Program-made: the position numbers and the translations under genes
Source of the DNA: Promicromonospora umidemergens
Lineage (GTDB): Bacteria > Actinomycetota > Actinomycetes > Actinomycetales > Cellulomonadaceae
Direction of reading: 5' to 3'
DNA length: 64,000 nucleotides
Assembly: GCF_024171995.1 (NCBI RefSeq)
Contig: NZ_JAMTCT010000028.1
Coordinates: 1-64,000 of the forward strand
In this document: one piece after another, positions 45,510 to 54,585 of the stretch
How positions within the stretch are numbered: the stretch's first letter is position 1
Layout: each line of letters starts with the position of its first letter
The notes under the pieces: model-generated
Database searches by the model: none
What the model saw: the letters and a program-made list of their open reading frames with translations, nothing else
What the model was told of the DNA's origin: nothing

Positions 45510-46514
45510 ATGCGTGCTGCAAAGCTCGGAGCTTCATTGGCAGTGGTCAGCCTGGCCGTGGCGGGGTGCTCGGCCGGAGGGACGCCCGACAGCGCCGCAG
45601 AGGGGAACGCCGCGGTGACCGTCACCCTGAACTGGGTCCCCTACGGCGAGCACGCCCCCCTCTACTACGGGGTCGAGCAGGGCTTCTTCGAGGAGGAGGG
45701 GATCGACCTCACGATCCAGCCGGGCAACGGATCGGGGAACACCGTCCAGCAGGTGGCACAGCGCAACACCGACTTCGGCTGGTCGGACACGCCGCCGCTG
45801 GCGAACGGGATCAGCTCGGGGATGCCGGTGCGGAGCGTGGGCGTCTTCCTCCAGACCGGGCCCAGCTCGGTCGAGTTCTTCGCCGACCAGGGCATCACGG
45901 AGCCCGCCGACCTTGTCGGAAAGACGGTCGGCGGCACACCGGGTGACGCCATGTACGGCACGTTCCCGGCCTGGCTGGAGCTCAACGGTGTCGACCCGGC
46001 TGACGTGAAGGTGGTCAACGTCGACGCGGCCGGCAAGATCGCCGCGCTGATCGAGGGCAAGGTCGACGCCATCCAGGGCTTCCACCACGACCAGGCCCCG
46101 ACCATCGAGAACCAGTCCGGCGAGGAGGTCGATGCCCTGCCGTTCGCCGACTTCGGGATGAACCTGCTCGGCACCGGCCTGGTGGCGAACGAGTCCATGA
46201 TCCAGGAGGACCCGGAGCTCGTCGAGGCCATGGTGCGCGCTACGTCGCGCTCGTTCCTCGAGGCGGCCGACAACCAGGATGCCGCGGTCAAGGCGATGGC
46301 GGCCGGCGCCGAGCAGGCCCCGGAGGAGAGCGTCCTGTCCGCTCAGCTCGCCGCCACGATCGAGCTGCTCAACCTGGAGGAGGCGCCGGTGCCTGGTACC
46401 AACACCGAGGAGCAGTGGACCGACACCCTCACGTTCCTCTCCGAGAACACGGATTTCGACGGTGAGGTCGCGCCGACGGAGTACTGGGACGCCACGTTCG
46501 GTGAGGACCTCTGA
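45510..46514 (+). CDS. ABC transporter substrate-binding lipoprotein (NMT1/SsuA-like)
   Basis: This is a 334-residue lipoprotein (lipobox V-A-G-C in SLAVAGCSAGG). The mature part has the NMT1/THI5-like fold: VTLNWVPYGEHAPLYYGVEQGFFEEEGIDL, then PGNGSGNTVQQVAQRNTDFGWSD, KTVGGTPGDAMYGTFPAWL and VDAIQGFHHDQ. This family binds thiamine pyrimidines, sulfonates, riboflavin and similar small molecules. The ligand here is not predictable; sugar-locus context suggests something linked to glycoside use, such as an aglycone. AAAGAAAGG precedes the ATG. Confidence 0.9.
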   Translation: MRAAKLGASLAVVSLAVAGCSAGGTPDSAAEGNAAVTVTLNWVPYGEHAPLYYGVEQGFFEEEGIDLTIQPGNGSGNTVQQVAQRNTDFGWSDTPPLANGISSGMPVRSVGVFLQTGPSSVEFFADQGITEPADLVGKTVGGTPGDAMYGTFPAWLELNGVDPADVKVVNVDAAGKIAALIEGKVDAIQGFHHDQAPTIENQSGEEVDALPFADFGMNLLGTGLVANESMIQEDPELVEAMVRATSRSFLEAADNQDAAVKAMAAGAEQAPEESVLSAQLAATIELLNLEEAPVPGTNTEEQWTDTLTFLSENTDFDGEVAPTEYWDATFGEDL

Positions 46515-47332
46515 TGGCAGCCACAGTTCTCGACGGAGCGACGACGCCGTCCGTGGCGACGGACCCGATCATCGAGGTCGAGAACCTCACGATGCGGTTC
46601 AGGTCGAAGCGGTCGGAGACCGTGGCCCTCGACGATGTCTCGTTGACGGTCCGCGCCGGCGAGTTCGTCACCATCGCGGGCCCCTCCGGCTGCGGGAAGT
46701 CGACGCTGCTGAAGCTCGTCGCGGGCCTCACACCCGGCTTCGAGGGAAAGGTGCACCTGTACGGTGCGCCGGTCACCCGGCCACAGCGTGACATCGGGTT
46801 CGCGTTCCAGCGGTCGGCCCTGCTCGAGTGGCGAGGAGTGCGCAAGAACATCCTCCTCCAGGCCGAGATGCGAGGCATGGACCGGCGGCTGGCGCAGCGG
46901 CGCGCAGACCACCTCATCGAGCTCACCGGACTGACCGGGTTCGAGAAGGCGCTGCCGCACGAGCTGTCCGGAGGCATGCAGCAACGGGTCGCGCTGTGCA
47001 GGGCACTCCTGCACGAACCGCGGGTGCTGCTCATGGACGAGCCGTTCGGAGCACTGGACGCACTGACCCGCGAGCAGATGAACGTCGAGATGAACCGGAT
47101 CTGGCGCGAGACCGGGACGACGGTCGTCCTGGTCACCCACTCGGTTCCAGAGGCGGTGTACCTGGGCAGCCGGATCGTGGTCATGAGCCCACGACCCGGC
47201 CGGATCGTGGAGACCTTGGAGCCCGGCCTGCCGGACGAGCGTGACTACGGCACCACCCTGAGGGACCCCCGCTTCACCCGCGCGGCAGAACGGATCCGGG
47301 GCCTGCTCGGGGCCACGCACACACCCGAGTAG
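46514..47332 (+). CDS. ABC transporter ATP-binding protein (SsuB/TauB type)
   Basis: This is a 272-residue ATPase for the NMT1-type importer. It has Walker A GPSGCGKST, Q-loop FAFQRSALLEW, signature LSGGMQQRVALCRAL, Walker B VLLMDEPFGALDALT and the H-loop in VTHSVPEA. The start codon shares one base with the stop of the binding-protein gene (TGATG), so the transporter genes are tightly coupled. Confidence 0.93.
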   Translation: MAATVLDGATTPSVATDPIIEVENLTMRFRSKRSETVALDDVSLTVRAGEFVTIAGPSGCGKSTLLKLVAGLTPGFEGKVHLYGAPVTRPQRDIGFAFQRSALLEWRGVRKNILLQAEMRGMDRRLAQRRADHLIELTGLTGFEKALPHELSGGMQQRVALCRALLHEPRVLLMDEPFGALDALTREQMNVEMNRIWRETGTTVVLVTHSVPEAVYLGSRIVVMSPRPGRIVETLEPGLPDERDYGTTLRDPRFTRAAERIRGLLGATHTPE

Positions 47333-47423
47333 ACGTACGGGCCGCCACCGACCACCGCGGCCACCGCGGACCGGTCGGCGCGCCTCATCACCCCGCGGAC
47401 CCGAAGCCCTTCCAGGAGGATCC

Positions 47424-48449
47424 ATGAGTACGAGCAGCCTCGGTGTCGGCATCGTCGGCATGGGCAACATCGGCACCATGCACGCGCGGGCCCTGCGAGA
47501 CCTGGGCGAGCGTGCCGCGCTCGTGGCGTACAGCAGCTCGCGCGGCGCGACCCGGGAGGCGCTCGCCGGCTGGGAGGCGGCCCACCTCACGCCGGAGCAG
47601 GTGATGAACCACCCGGACGTCGACGTCGTGGCGATCTGCTCACCCAGCGGCACGCACGCGCAGCTGGCGCTCGCGGCACTGGAGGCAGGGCGGCACGTCG
47701 TCGTCGAGAAGCCGCTGGCGCTGAGCGTCGAGCACGCCGTGAGCATCGCCCGCGTCGCCCGGGAGCGCGGGCTCATGGTCTCGACCATCTCCCAACGGCG
47801 GTTCGAGCCCGAGCACGAGCGGCTCAAGAGCGCCCTGGACGCCGGCGCGCTCGGCGAGATCCGGCTGGCGACGACGCACGTCCACTGGTTCCGCGACGAC
47901 GACTACTACGCCGCCGCGAGCTGGCGGACCACCGTCGAGCAGGGCGGGGGATCCCTGGTGAACCAGGGCGTCCACAACGTCGACCTGCTCCGCTGGCTCT
48001 GTGGCCCGGTCGAGTCAGTGACCGCGCAGTACGGCACCCTTGCGCACGCGATGGAGGCCGAGGACACCACGGTCGCCACCCTGCGTTTCGCGTCCGGGGC
48101 ACTCGGCGTCGTGACCACCACGACCGCGACGCCGCCGGGACACCCGGCGACCCTCTCCGTGCACGGCTCGGGCGGCACGGTGGAGCTCGCTCAGGGGGAG
48201 GTGCGCCGCTGGGAGGTGCCGGGGGTCCCGGCGCCGCCGTCGGGGACTGCCGCGACCGGGGCCGCGGACCCGCTCGCCATCGGGCACGGCGGCCACCTCG
48301 CCCAGTGGGACAGGATCCTCTCCGCTCTGGAGCGCTCCTCGCCTGTTCCGGTGGACGTCGACGACGCCGTCCAGACGGTCCGGCTCCTGTGCGCGATCTA
48401 TGCGGCCGCGTCGACCGGAGAGGTGGTGCGACCAGGCCATCTGACCTGA
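47424..48449 (+). CDS. Gfo/Idh/MocA-family oxidoreductase
   Basis: This is a 341-residue NAD(P)-dependent sugar dehydrogenase-like protein. The Rossmann motif is VGIVGMGNIGTMHARAL; the family lysine is in VVEKPLAL. In the C-terminal domain the expected catalytic region reads GGGSLVNQGVHNVDLLRWL, with the D-x-x-x-H/N-H-x-x-D type pattern kept in VHNVD. Members oxidise or reduce C3 of sugars in trehalose (ThuB) and 3-keto-glycoside pathways, among many others. It carries no export signal. AGGAGG is upstream of ATG 47424. It lies between the importer and the large exported dehydrogenase. Confidence 0.88.
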   Translation: MSTSSLGVGIVGMGNIGTMHARALRDLGERAALVAYSSSRGATREALAGWEAAHLTPEQVMNHPDVDVVAICSPSGTHAQLALAALEAGRHVVVEKPLALSVEHAVSIARVARERGLMVSTISQRRFEPEHERLKSALDAGALGEIRLATTHVHWFRDDDYYAAASWRTTVEQGGGSLVNQGVHNVDLLRWLCGPVESVTAQYGTLAHAMEAEDTTVATLRFASGALGVVTTTTATPPGHPATLSVHGSGGTVELAQGEVRRWEVPGVPAPPSGTAATGAADPLAIGHGGHLAQWDRILSALERSSPVPVDVDDAVQTVRLLCAIYAAASTGEVVRPGHLT

Positions 48450-48491
48450 TCTCCCAGCACCAAGACATTTCACCTACACGAAGGAGTGTTC

Positions 48492-51251
48492 ATGATGTCT
48501 GCATCACGCCACAGAGCCGTGGCGGCCATGATCGGGATGGCCGTCGCCGTCGGGTCCCTGGCAACCGCCTCGGTCTCCGCAGCACACCCTGGGGAGGGCG
48601 ACCACGCCGACTCGTCCAGCTTCGAGAAGATCCCGCTGGTGACGGAAGGCCTCAGCGACCCGTTCGAGCTGGACGTCGCCGACGACGGCCGGGTCGTCTA
48701 CATCGAGCGGACCGGCGCGGTGAAGGTCCTCGAGCAGGACACGTTGCGCCAGACCACCGCACTGGACTTCGGGTACTCCCTCGACCTCCTGACCCAGTCG
48801 GACGGTCTGCTGGGTCTGACGCTGGACAACGACTTCGCCGAGAACGGGTGGTTGTACCTGCTGTGGAGCGACCCGGACGTCGCCAAGATGAACCTCTCCC
48901 GGTTCACCATGGGGCCGGACAACACGATCGACCCGGCGTCGGAGGAGCGCCTGCTCGACTACACGATCTGGCGGGGCGAGGGTCGCGCGAACTCGCACAT
49001 GGGCGGCTCCCTGGCGATGGGCCCCGACGGCAACCTCCACGTGGCCACCGGTGACAACGCCGACCCGTTCGACCAGAGCGGCTACACGCCGATCGACGAG
49101 CGCGAGGGTCGCCGTGCGTGGGACGCGCAGGGCACGTCCGCCAACACCGACGACCTGCGCGGCAAGGTGCTGCGGATCCACCCGGAGGACGACGGGACGT
49201 ACACGGTTCCCGAGGGCAACCTGTTCGCGCCGGGCACGGAGGGCGCTCGCCCCGAGATCTACGGGATGGGCTTCCGGAACCCGTTCCGCATCACCGTCGA
49301 CCCCGAGACGAGCGCGGTCCTCGTCGGTGACTACGGGCCCGACGCCCGGGTGGCGAATCCGCTGCGCGGACCGGAGGGCATGGTCGAGCTCATCCGGATG
49401 ACCGAGCCGGGCAACCATGGCTGGCCGTACTGCCACGCGAACAACCAGGCGTACATCGACTACGACTTCGCCACCGGCGAGTCCGGCGAGGCGTTCGACT
49501 GCGCCAACCCGGTCAACGAGTCCCCGAACAACACGGGCCTGCGCGAGCTGCCGCCCAGCCAGCTGCCCCTCGTCTGGTACGGCTACGGCGAGTCGCCGGA
49601 GTTCCCGGAGCTCGCGTCGGGCGGTGCCGCCCCGATGGCCGGCCCGGTCTACCGGTACGACGCCGAGAACCCCGTCAAGACGAAGTTCCCCGAGTCCTAC
49701 GACGGCCACTGGTTCGTCTCCGAGTACGCGCGCAACTTCTACAAGGTGCTGTCGATCGACGAGGCCACCGGTGACCTCCTCTCGATCGACCCGTTCCTCC
49801 CCGAGGAGAGCTTCGTCTCGCCGTTCGAGGCGGAGTTCGGGCCCGACGGTTCGCTGTACATCATGGACTTCGGCAGCGGACGAGGCGCCGGGCGAGGCAG
49901 CACCAACACCGACGCGGGCATCTACCGCGTCGACTACGTCGCCGACGGCCGGCGCCCGATCTCGTCGTTCACGCCCGACGTCGAGTCCGGCTCGGCCCCG
50001 CTCACGGTCAGCTTCGACGGCGAGGCCAGCCACAGCCCGGACGGGCTCGACATCACGTATGCCTGGGACTTCGAGAACGACGGCGTCGTGGACTCGACCG
50101 AGGTCAGCCCCGTGCACACCTACGAGGAGCGCGGACAGTTCTCCGCGCGACTGACCGTCACCGACAGTGACGGCCTCACCGGTGTAGCGGTCCAGAAGAT
50201 CACGGCGGGCAACACCCGTCCGGAGGTCTCCTTCGACACGCCGGCCGACGGCGGCTTCGCCGAGCTGGGGGACACCGTCCCGTACTCGGTCGACGTCGTC
50301 GACGCCGAGGACGGTTCCACCGCTGCCGGAACCATCGACTGCAGCCGCGTGACCGTCAACACCCAGCTGGGGCACGACACGCACGCCCACCCGCTGGACA
50401 ACTACACGGGCTGCTCCGGGTCCGTCTTCCTCGACCCCGCCGACCACGGGGTCGGGCAGAACGTCTACGGGGTGCTCGGCGCCGGCTACCAGGACCTGGG
50501 CACCGAGGGCGTTCCCGAGCTCACCGGCCAGGACCGCATCAGGCTGCAGGTCAAGGACAAGGAGGCCGAGTTCTTCAGCGAGGCCTCCGGCGTGACCGTC
50601 GCTGACGACTCCTCGGCACGAGGCGGTCGCCTGGTCAGCGACGTTGACGACGGTGACTGGATCGCGTTCGAGCCGGTCGACCTGACCGGGATCACCGGGC
50701 TCACCCTCGGAGTGGTGCCCGGCGCCGCCGGTGCCACCGTCGAGGTGCGCACGGGCAGCCCGACCGGACCGAAGATCGGCCAGGTGAAGGTCGGCGCGGC
50801 GGCCGCCGCCGGACAGGTCGTCTCGCCCAGCATCGACATCGAGGGGCAGAGCGGAACCACCACCCTCTATCTCGTGGTCTCCGACAGGGGACAGTCGGGC
50901 AGCACGGAGCAGGCACAGGGAGCGGACGACGCGCTGGCACTCGACTGGCTCGTCTTCCACGGCCGGGGAGTCGCCGACGCGACCGCCCCGGTGGTCCAGG
51001 CGGAGGCCAGCCGCACCGGGGGCCCGGACAACCTCTCGGTCGAGCTGTCGGGCTCCGCCGTCGCGCCGGAGGACCGGGAGATCACGTCCTACCTCTGGGA
51101 CCTCGGTGACGGCACGACGTCGGAAGGCCAGGAGGTCACCCACGAGTACTCGGCCCCCGGTCGGTACACCGCCCGGCTGATCGCCACGGACAGCGAGGGG
51201 ACGAGGGACTGGGCCACCGTGGAGCTCGTCGTCGCCGACAGCGGCCGATGA
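48492..51251 (+). CDS. exported glucose/sorbosone dehydrogenase-like protein with PKD and CBM6-like domains
   Basis: This 919-residue protein has a signal peptide (about 1-36). Residues about 50-480 form a six-bladed GSDH (PQQ-type soluble sugar dehydrogenase) propeller: LVTEGLSDPFELDVADDGRV, SDGLLGLTLDNDF, HMGGSLAMGPDGNLHVATGD, MGFRNPFRI. Then come a first PKD domain (ISYAWDFENDG-like, about 490-580), a domain with LGHDTHAHP (about 590-680), a CBM6/35-like beta-sandwich (about 690-815) and a second PKD (EITSYLWDLGDGTTSEG) at the end. Whether PQQ is bound is not shown; no PQQ synthesis gene is in the window. AAGGAG precedes ATG 48492/48495. Paralogue of the gene at 60827. Confidence 0.85.
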   Translation: MMSASRHRAVAAMIGMAVAVGSLATASVSAAHPGEGDHADSSSFEKIPLVTEGLSDPFELDVADDGRVVYIERTGAVKVLEQDTLRQTTALDFGYSLDLLTQSDGLLGLTLDNDFAENGWLYLLWSDPDVAKMNLSRFTMGPDNTIDPASEERLLDYTIWRGEGRANSHMGGSLAMGPDGNLHVATGDNADPFDQSGYTPIDEREGRRAWDAQGTSANTDDLRGKVLRIHPEDDGTYTVPEGNLFAPGTEGARPEIYGMGFRNPFRITVDPETSAVLVGDYGPDARVANPLRGPEGMVELIRMTEPGNHGWPYCHANNQAYIDYDFATGESGEAFDCANPVNESPNNTGLRELPPSQLPLVWYGYGESPEFPELASGGAAPMAGPVYRYDAENPVKTKFPESYDGHWFVSEYARNFYKVLSIDEATGDLLSIDPFLPEESFVSPFEAEFGPDGSLYIMDFGSGRGAGRGSTNTDAGIYRVDYVADGRRPISSFTPDVESGSAPLTVSFDGEASHSPDGLDITYAWDFENDGVVDSTEVSPVHTYEERGQFSARLTVTDSDGLTGVAVQKITAGNTRPEVSFDTPADGGFAELGDTVPYSVDVVDAEDGSTAAGTIDCSRVTVNTQLGHDTHAHPLDNYTGCSGSVFLDPADHGVGQNVYGVLGAGYQDLGTEGVPELTGQDRIRLQVKDKEAEFFSEASGVTVADDSSARGGRLVSDVDDGDWIAFEPVDLTGITGLTLGVVPGAAGATVEVRTGSPTGPKIGQVKVGAAAAAGQVVSPSIDIEGQSGTTTLYLVVSDRGQSGSTEQAQGADDALALDWLVFHGRGVADATAPVVQAEASRTGGPDNLSVELSGSAVAPEDREITSYLWDLGDGTTSEGQEVTHEYSAPGRYTARLIATDSEGTRDWATVELVVADSGR

Positions 51252-51269
51252 GCTGACCGCATCGGCACC

Positions 51270-51314
51270 TCGGCCGGCTGGCCCGGATGCGTACTTCGCG
51301 TCCGGGCCGGCCGA
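51270..51314. terminator. imperfect GC-rich hairpin
   Basis: The left arm (51270-51291, tcggccgg...cccggatgcg) pairs with the right arm (51297-51314, cgcgtccgggccggccga) with a four-base bulge and one mismatch. It lies 19 bases after the stop of the GSDH-PKD gene and ahead of the independent promoter of the next gene. Confidence 0.5.
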
Positions 51315-51380
51315 TCCAGGCGCCCGGAGGCACCGGTTCGGCCCCGGCATAGTTCACCCATTAACGGTGATTGTCTGACA

Positions 51381-51418
51381 ACTTCTGCTTGACTCCCGAC
51401 AGAAGTCTCTCGTAGGTT
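51381..51418 (+). promoter_or_regulatory. promoter with operator overlapping -35 (copy 1)
   Basis: The inverted repeat acttctg (51381-51387) / cagaagt (51400-51406) surrounds a TTGACT -35 box (51389-51394); an 18-base spacer leads to TAGGTT (51413-51418). The same arrangement occurs at 55800-55836 before the sugar ABC operon. A repressor sitting on it would block the -35 directly; the ROK gene at 54586 is the obvious candidate. Confidence 0.75.
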
Positions 51419-51453
51419 CTAGCCGCAAGGTCAACGCCGACCGAGGAGAGTTC

Positions 51454-54400
51454 ATGCGTCAACGTGGAACCACGACCCGCGCGAGACAGGCAGCCGCAGG
51501 CGCGACTGCCCTAGCACTGACAGCGGTGATACTGACGGGGACGGTCCCCGCAGCGACGGCGGCGACCGACGACCTGCCGCCACAGGAGCCGGGCGTCACG
51601 CTCCGGACGTACGACCTGGCCCGTGACCTCAGCGAGCTGTGCACGCTGCGCTCGGGCCAGACGCCGAACGTCGACCAGCTGAAGCCGACCATCGACTACA
51701 CCGAGGAAGCCGACTTCGGCATGGGCGAGCGCTTCATCGCGCACGCGCTCGCGAACCTGTCGGTGCCGTCCGCCGGCAACTACGAGTTCCGGCTCACGAG
51801 CGACGACGGCTCACGGCTGTCGATCGACGACACGGTCGTCGTGGACCACGACGGCCTGCACGGCGAGTCTTCGAAGGAGGGCACCATCGCCCTCGACGCG
51901 GGCTTCCACGACCTGCGCGTCGAGTACTTCGACAACACGAACGACAACATCCTGCGGCTCGAGTGGCGTCCGCCGGGCACTGCCGACTTCGTCGTCGTCC
52001 CCGAGAGCGTCCTGAGCACCGAGGCCGGTGTCGTGCGCGTGACCGCTCCCGGCACCAAGTACTGCGAGGGCCAGGACGACTCGGCGGGCGACGGCATGCG
52101 CCTCGACTCCGTGTACCCCGGCTACACGCTCACCGACCTGCGTCCCGAGGGCTTCGAGCCCATGGTCTCCGGCCTCGACTGGACCGAGGACGAGCGCCTC
52201 GCCGTCGTCACCTCCGGCTCCGTGAGCCCCGGCGGCTGGGTCGAGGACCCGGAGCCGGGCGAGGTGTTCCTGCTCGACAACGTGACCGGCGAGACGTCGA
52301 AGGACGAGGTGACCTACGAGAAGGTCGCCACGGACCTGTTCAACCCGATGGGCATCGCGGTCATCGAGGACTCGATCTTCGTCTCCGAGCGCGACGGGCT
52401 CACCGAGCTCACCGACCCCGACGGCGACGGCTTCTACGACGAGCACCGCACGGTGGCCGAGTGGCCCTTCGGCGGCAACTTCCACGAGTTCGCCTTCGGC
52501 CTGCTGCACGACGAGGACTACTTCTACGTCAGCCTCTCGGTCGCCATCAACAACGGCGGCGCCACCACGGACCCCCAGCCGGCCGAGAACCGCGGCAGCA
52601 CCATCAAGATCGACCGCGAGACCGGTGAGGTCGAGTTCGTCGCCGGTGGCCTGCGCACGCCGAACGGCATGGTCAAGGGCCCGGACGGCGAGCTGTTCGT
52701 GATGGACAACCAGGGTGCGTGGCTGCCCAGCTCGAAGCTCGTGCACATCGAGCAGGACAAGTTCTTCAACCACTTCACAAACCCGGCGGGTCCGTTCGAC
52801 GACCAGCCCGTCTCTGCTCCGGCCCTCTGGGTGCCGCAGAACGAGATCGGCAACTCGCCGAGCGCCCCTGTGCAGCTCGAGGACGGCCCGTACGAGGGCC
52901 AGCTCGTCTTCGGTGACGTCACCTACGGCGGCCTGCAGCGCGGCTTCCTCGAAGAGGTCGATGGCGAGTACCAGGGCGCGGTGTTCCGGCACTCGGCCGG
53001 CCTGGAGGCAGGCGTCAACCGCACCGTCGTCGGGCCCGACGGCGCCCTGTACGTGGGCGGCATCGGTGAGGGCGGCAACTGGAGCGAGCCGGGCAAGCTC
53101 CGCTACGGCCTGCAGAAGCTCACTCCGAACGGCCAGGACGCCTTCGACATGACCGAGATGCGGGCCACCAAGAAGGGCTTCGAGGTCGAGTACACGCAGC
53201 CGTTGTCCGAGGAGACGGTGGCCAAGATCGCCGAGGACCCGAACGCGGCGTTCCAGATGGACCACTGGCGCTACGTGCCCACGCGTTCCTACGGCGGGCC
53301 GAAGGTCGACGAGCGACCGCTGTTCGTCGACAAGGCCAAGGTGTCGAGGGACGGTACGAAGGTGACCCTCACGGTGGACGGTCTCGAGCCGGGACGCGTG
53401 GTGCACCTGCGTAGCCCGCGCCCGTTCGCGGACACCGAGGGCCGCGAGCTGTGGAACACCGAGGCCTGGTACACGCTCAACGCGATCCCCGGCTACAAGG
53501 CCCCCGCCGAGAAGGGGTACCTCGAGGCAGAGGAGGCCTCGCTGCGGGGTTCGGCGAACGTCGCCACCGAGCACAGCGGCTACTCCGGCTCCGGCTTCGC
53601 GGCCGGGTTCGGCGAGGTGGGCGCTTCTGCGACCTTCACGGCGACCGCCAAGCGCACGGGCGACCAGCCGGTGAGCCTGCGGTACTCGAACGGTCCCAAC
53701 CCGTTCGAGGGCACCAAGACGGTCTCCGTGCTCGTCAACGGCGAGGAGGTCGAGCCGTGGGCGCTGGAGTCCACCGGTGACTGGAAGACCTGGGCGACCG
53801 CGTCCAGGGACCTGCCGCTGCGCAAGGGCGTCAACACGATCACGCTGCGCTACGACGCGGAGGACGACGGCAACGTCAACCTCGACGTCCTCAAGGTCGG
53901 CAACGGCAACCCGGACATCTGCGGGTCGGAGGACTACGAGGAGGGCTACGAGGCCCTGTTCGACGGCACCCTCGCATCCCTCGACGAGTGGCGTCTGGCG
54001 GGAGCCGGCTCGTTCGGCCGCCAGGCCGACTGCTCGATCCGCAGCACCGGCGGTATGGGCCTGCTCTGGCACACCGGTCAGGAGCTGGGCGAGTACAGCC
54101 TCAAGCTCGACTGGAAGCTCATCAAGGACGACAACGGCGGCATCTTCGTCGGCTTCCCGAACCCGGGGAACGACCCGTGGGTCGCCGTGAACGAGGGCTA
54201 CGAGATCCAGGTCGACGCGAGCGACGAGCCCGACCGCACCACCGGGTCGATCTACACCTTCCAGGGTGCGGACGCGGCTGCCGTGGAGCAGGCGCTGAAC
54301 CCGGTCGGCTCGTGGAACTCCTACGAGATCAAGGTGGAGGGCCAGAACATCAAGGTCCTGCTCAACGGGGTGCTGGTGAACGACTTCACGAGCACCGATC

Positions 54401-54498
54401 CCGCACGTGACCTCGCCCAGGGGTACGTGGGTCTCCAGAACCACGGTGGTGGGGAGACCATCTACTACCGCGACGTCCGGGTGAAGGAGCTGGGCTGA
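51454..54498 (+). CDS. exported PA14 / propeller / CBM / DUF1080 (3-keto-disaccharide hydrolase) protein
   Basis: This 1014-residue protein has a signal peptide (about 1-36). Order: PA14-like carbohydrate-binding domain (about 45-185, YEFRLTSDDGSRLSIDDTVV), beta-propeller of the L-sorbosone dehydrogenase/membrane-bound dehydrogenase kind (about 210-560, NPMGIAVIEDSIFVSERDG), an Ig-like piece (about 565-680), a CBM6/35-like domain (about 685-815, EAEEASLRGSANV) and a C-terminal DUF1080 domain (about 830-1014). The DUF1080 part includes LFDGTLASLDEW, LDWKLIKDDNGGIFVGF, WNSYEIKVEG and YYRDVRVKEL. DUF1080 is renamed 3-keto-disaccharide hydrolase. Putting a dehydrogenase-like propeller and this hydrolase in one exported chain suggests oxidation and cleavage at one site. 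Expressed from its own promoter (51381-51418). Confidence 0.85.
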   Translation: MRQRGTTTRARQAAAGATALALTAVILTGTVPAATAATDDLPPQEPGVTLRTYDLARDLSELCTLRSGQTPNVDQLKPTIDYTEEADFGMGERFIAHALANLSVPSAGNYEFRLTSDDGSRLSIDDTVVVDHDGLHGESSKEGTIALDAGFHDLRVEYFDNTNDNILRLEWRPPGTADFVVVPESVLSTEAGVVRVTAPGTKYCEGQDDSAGDGMRLDSVYPGYTLTDLRPEGFEPMVSGLDWTEDERLAVVTSGSVSPGGWVEDPEPGEVFLLDNVTGETSKDEVTYEKVATDLFNPMGIAVIEDSIFVSERDGLTELTDPDGDGFYDEHRTVAEWPFGGNFHEFAFGLLHDEDYFYVSLSVAINNGGATTDPQPAENRGSTIKIDRETGEVEFVAGGLRTPNGMVKGPDGELFVMDNQGAWLPSSKLVHIEQDKFFNHFTNPAGPFDDQPVSAPALWVPQNEIGNSPSAPVQLEDGPYEGQLVFGDVTYGGLQRGFLEEVDGEYQGAVFRHSAGLEAGVNRTVVGPDGALYVGGIGEGGNWSEPGKLRYGLQKLTPNGQDAFDMTEMRATKKGFEVEYTQPLSEETVAKIAEDPNAAFQMDHWRYVPTRSYGGPKVDERPLFVDKAKVSRDGTKVTLTVDGLEPGRVVHLRSPRPFADTEGRELWNTEAWYTLNAIPGYKAPAEKGYLEAEEASLRGSANVATEHSGYSGSGFAAGFGEVGASATFTATAKRTGDQPVSLRYSNGPNPFEGTKTVSVLVNGEEVEPWALESTGDWKTWATASRDLPLRKGVNTITLRYDAEDDGNVNLDVLKVGNGNPDICGSEDYEEGYEALFDGTLASLDEWRLAGAGSFGRQADCSIRSTGGMGLLWHTGQELGEYSLKLDWKLIKDDNGGIFVGFPNPGNDPWVAVNEGYEIQVDASDEPDRTTGSIYTFQGADAAAVEQALNPVGSWNSYEIKVEGQNIKVLLNGVLVNDFTSTDPARDLAQGYVGLQNHGGGETIYYRDVRVKELG

Positions 54499-54525
54499 CG
54501 CGGCCCGAGCGGTCCTGAACGGCCT

Positions 54526-54568
54526 GTGGCCCTGACTCGGCGTACCTGGTACGCCGAGTCAGGGCCAC
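54526..54568. terminator. perfect 21-bp inverted repeat between convergent genes
   Basis: Arms of 21 bases (54526-54546 and 54548-54568; core ccctgactcggcgtacc / ggtacgccgagtcaggg) are perfectly complementary around a single T. It lies 28 bases after the DUF1080 gene stop and 18 bases before the end of the convergent ROK gene, so it should serve both. Confidence 0.75.
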
Positions 54569-54585
54569 CGGCCGTCCGCGTACGG

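Noticed and set aside
48504-51350. 948-codon minus-strand frame (and similar ones at 51811-54444 and 62372-63964)
   Set aside because: Each mirrors a large exported protein gene whose domains are clear on the plus strand.
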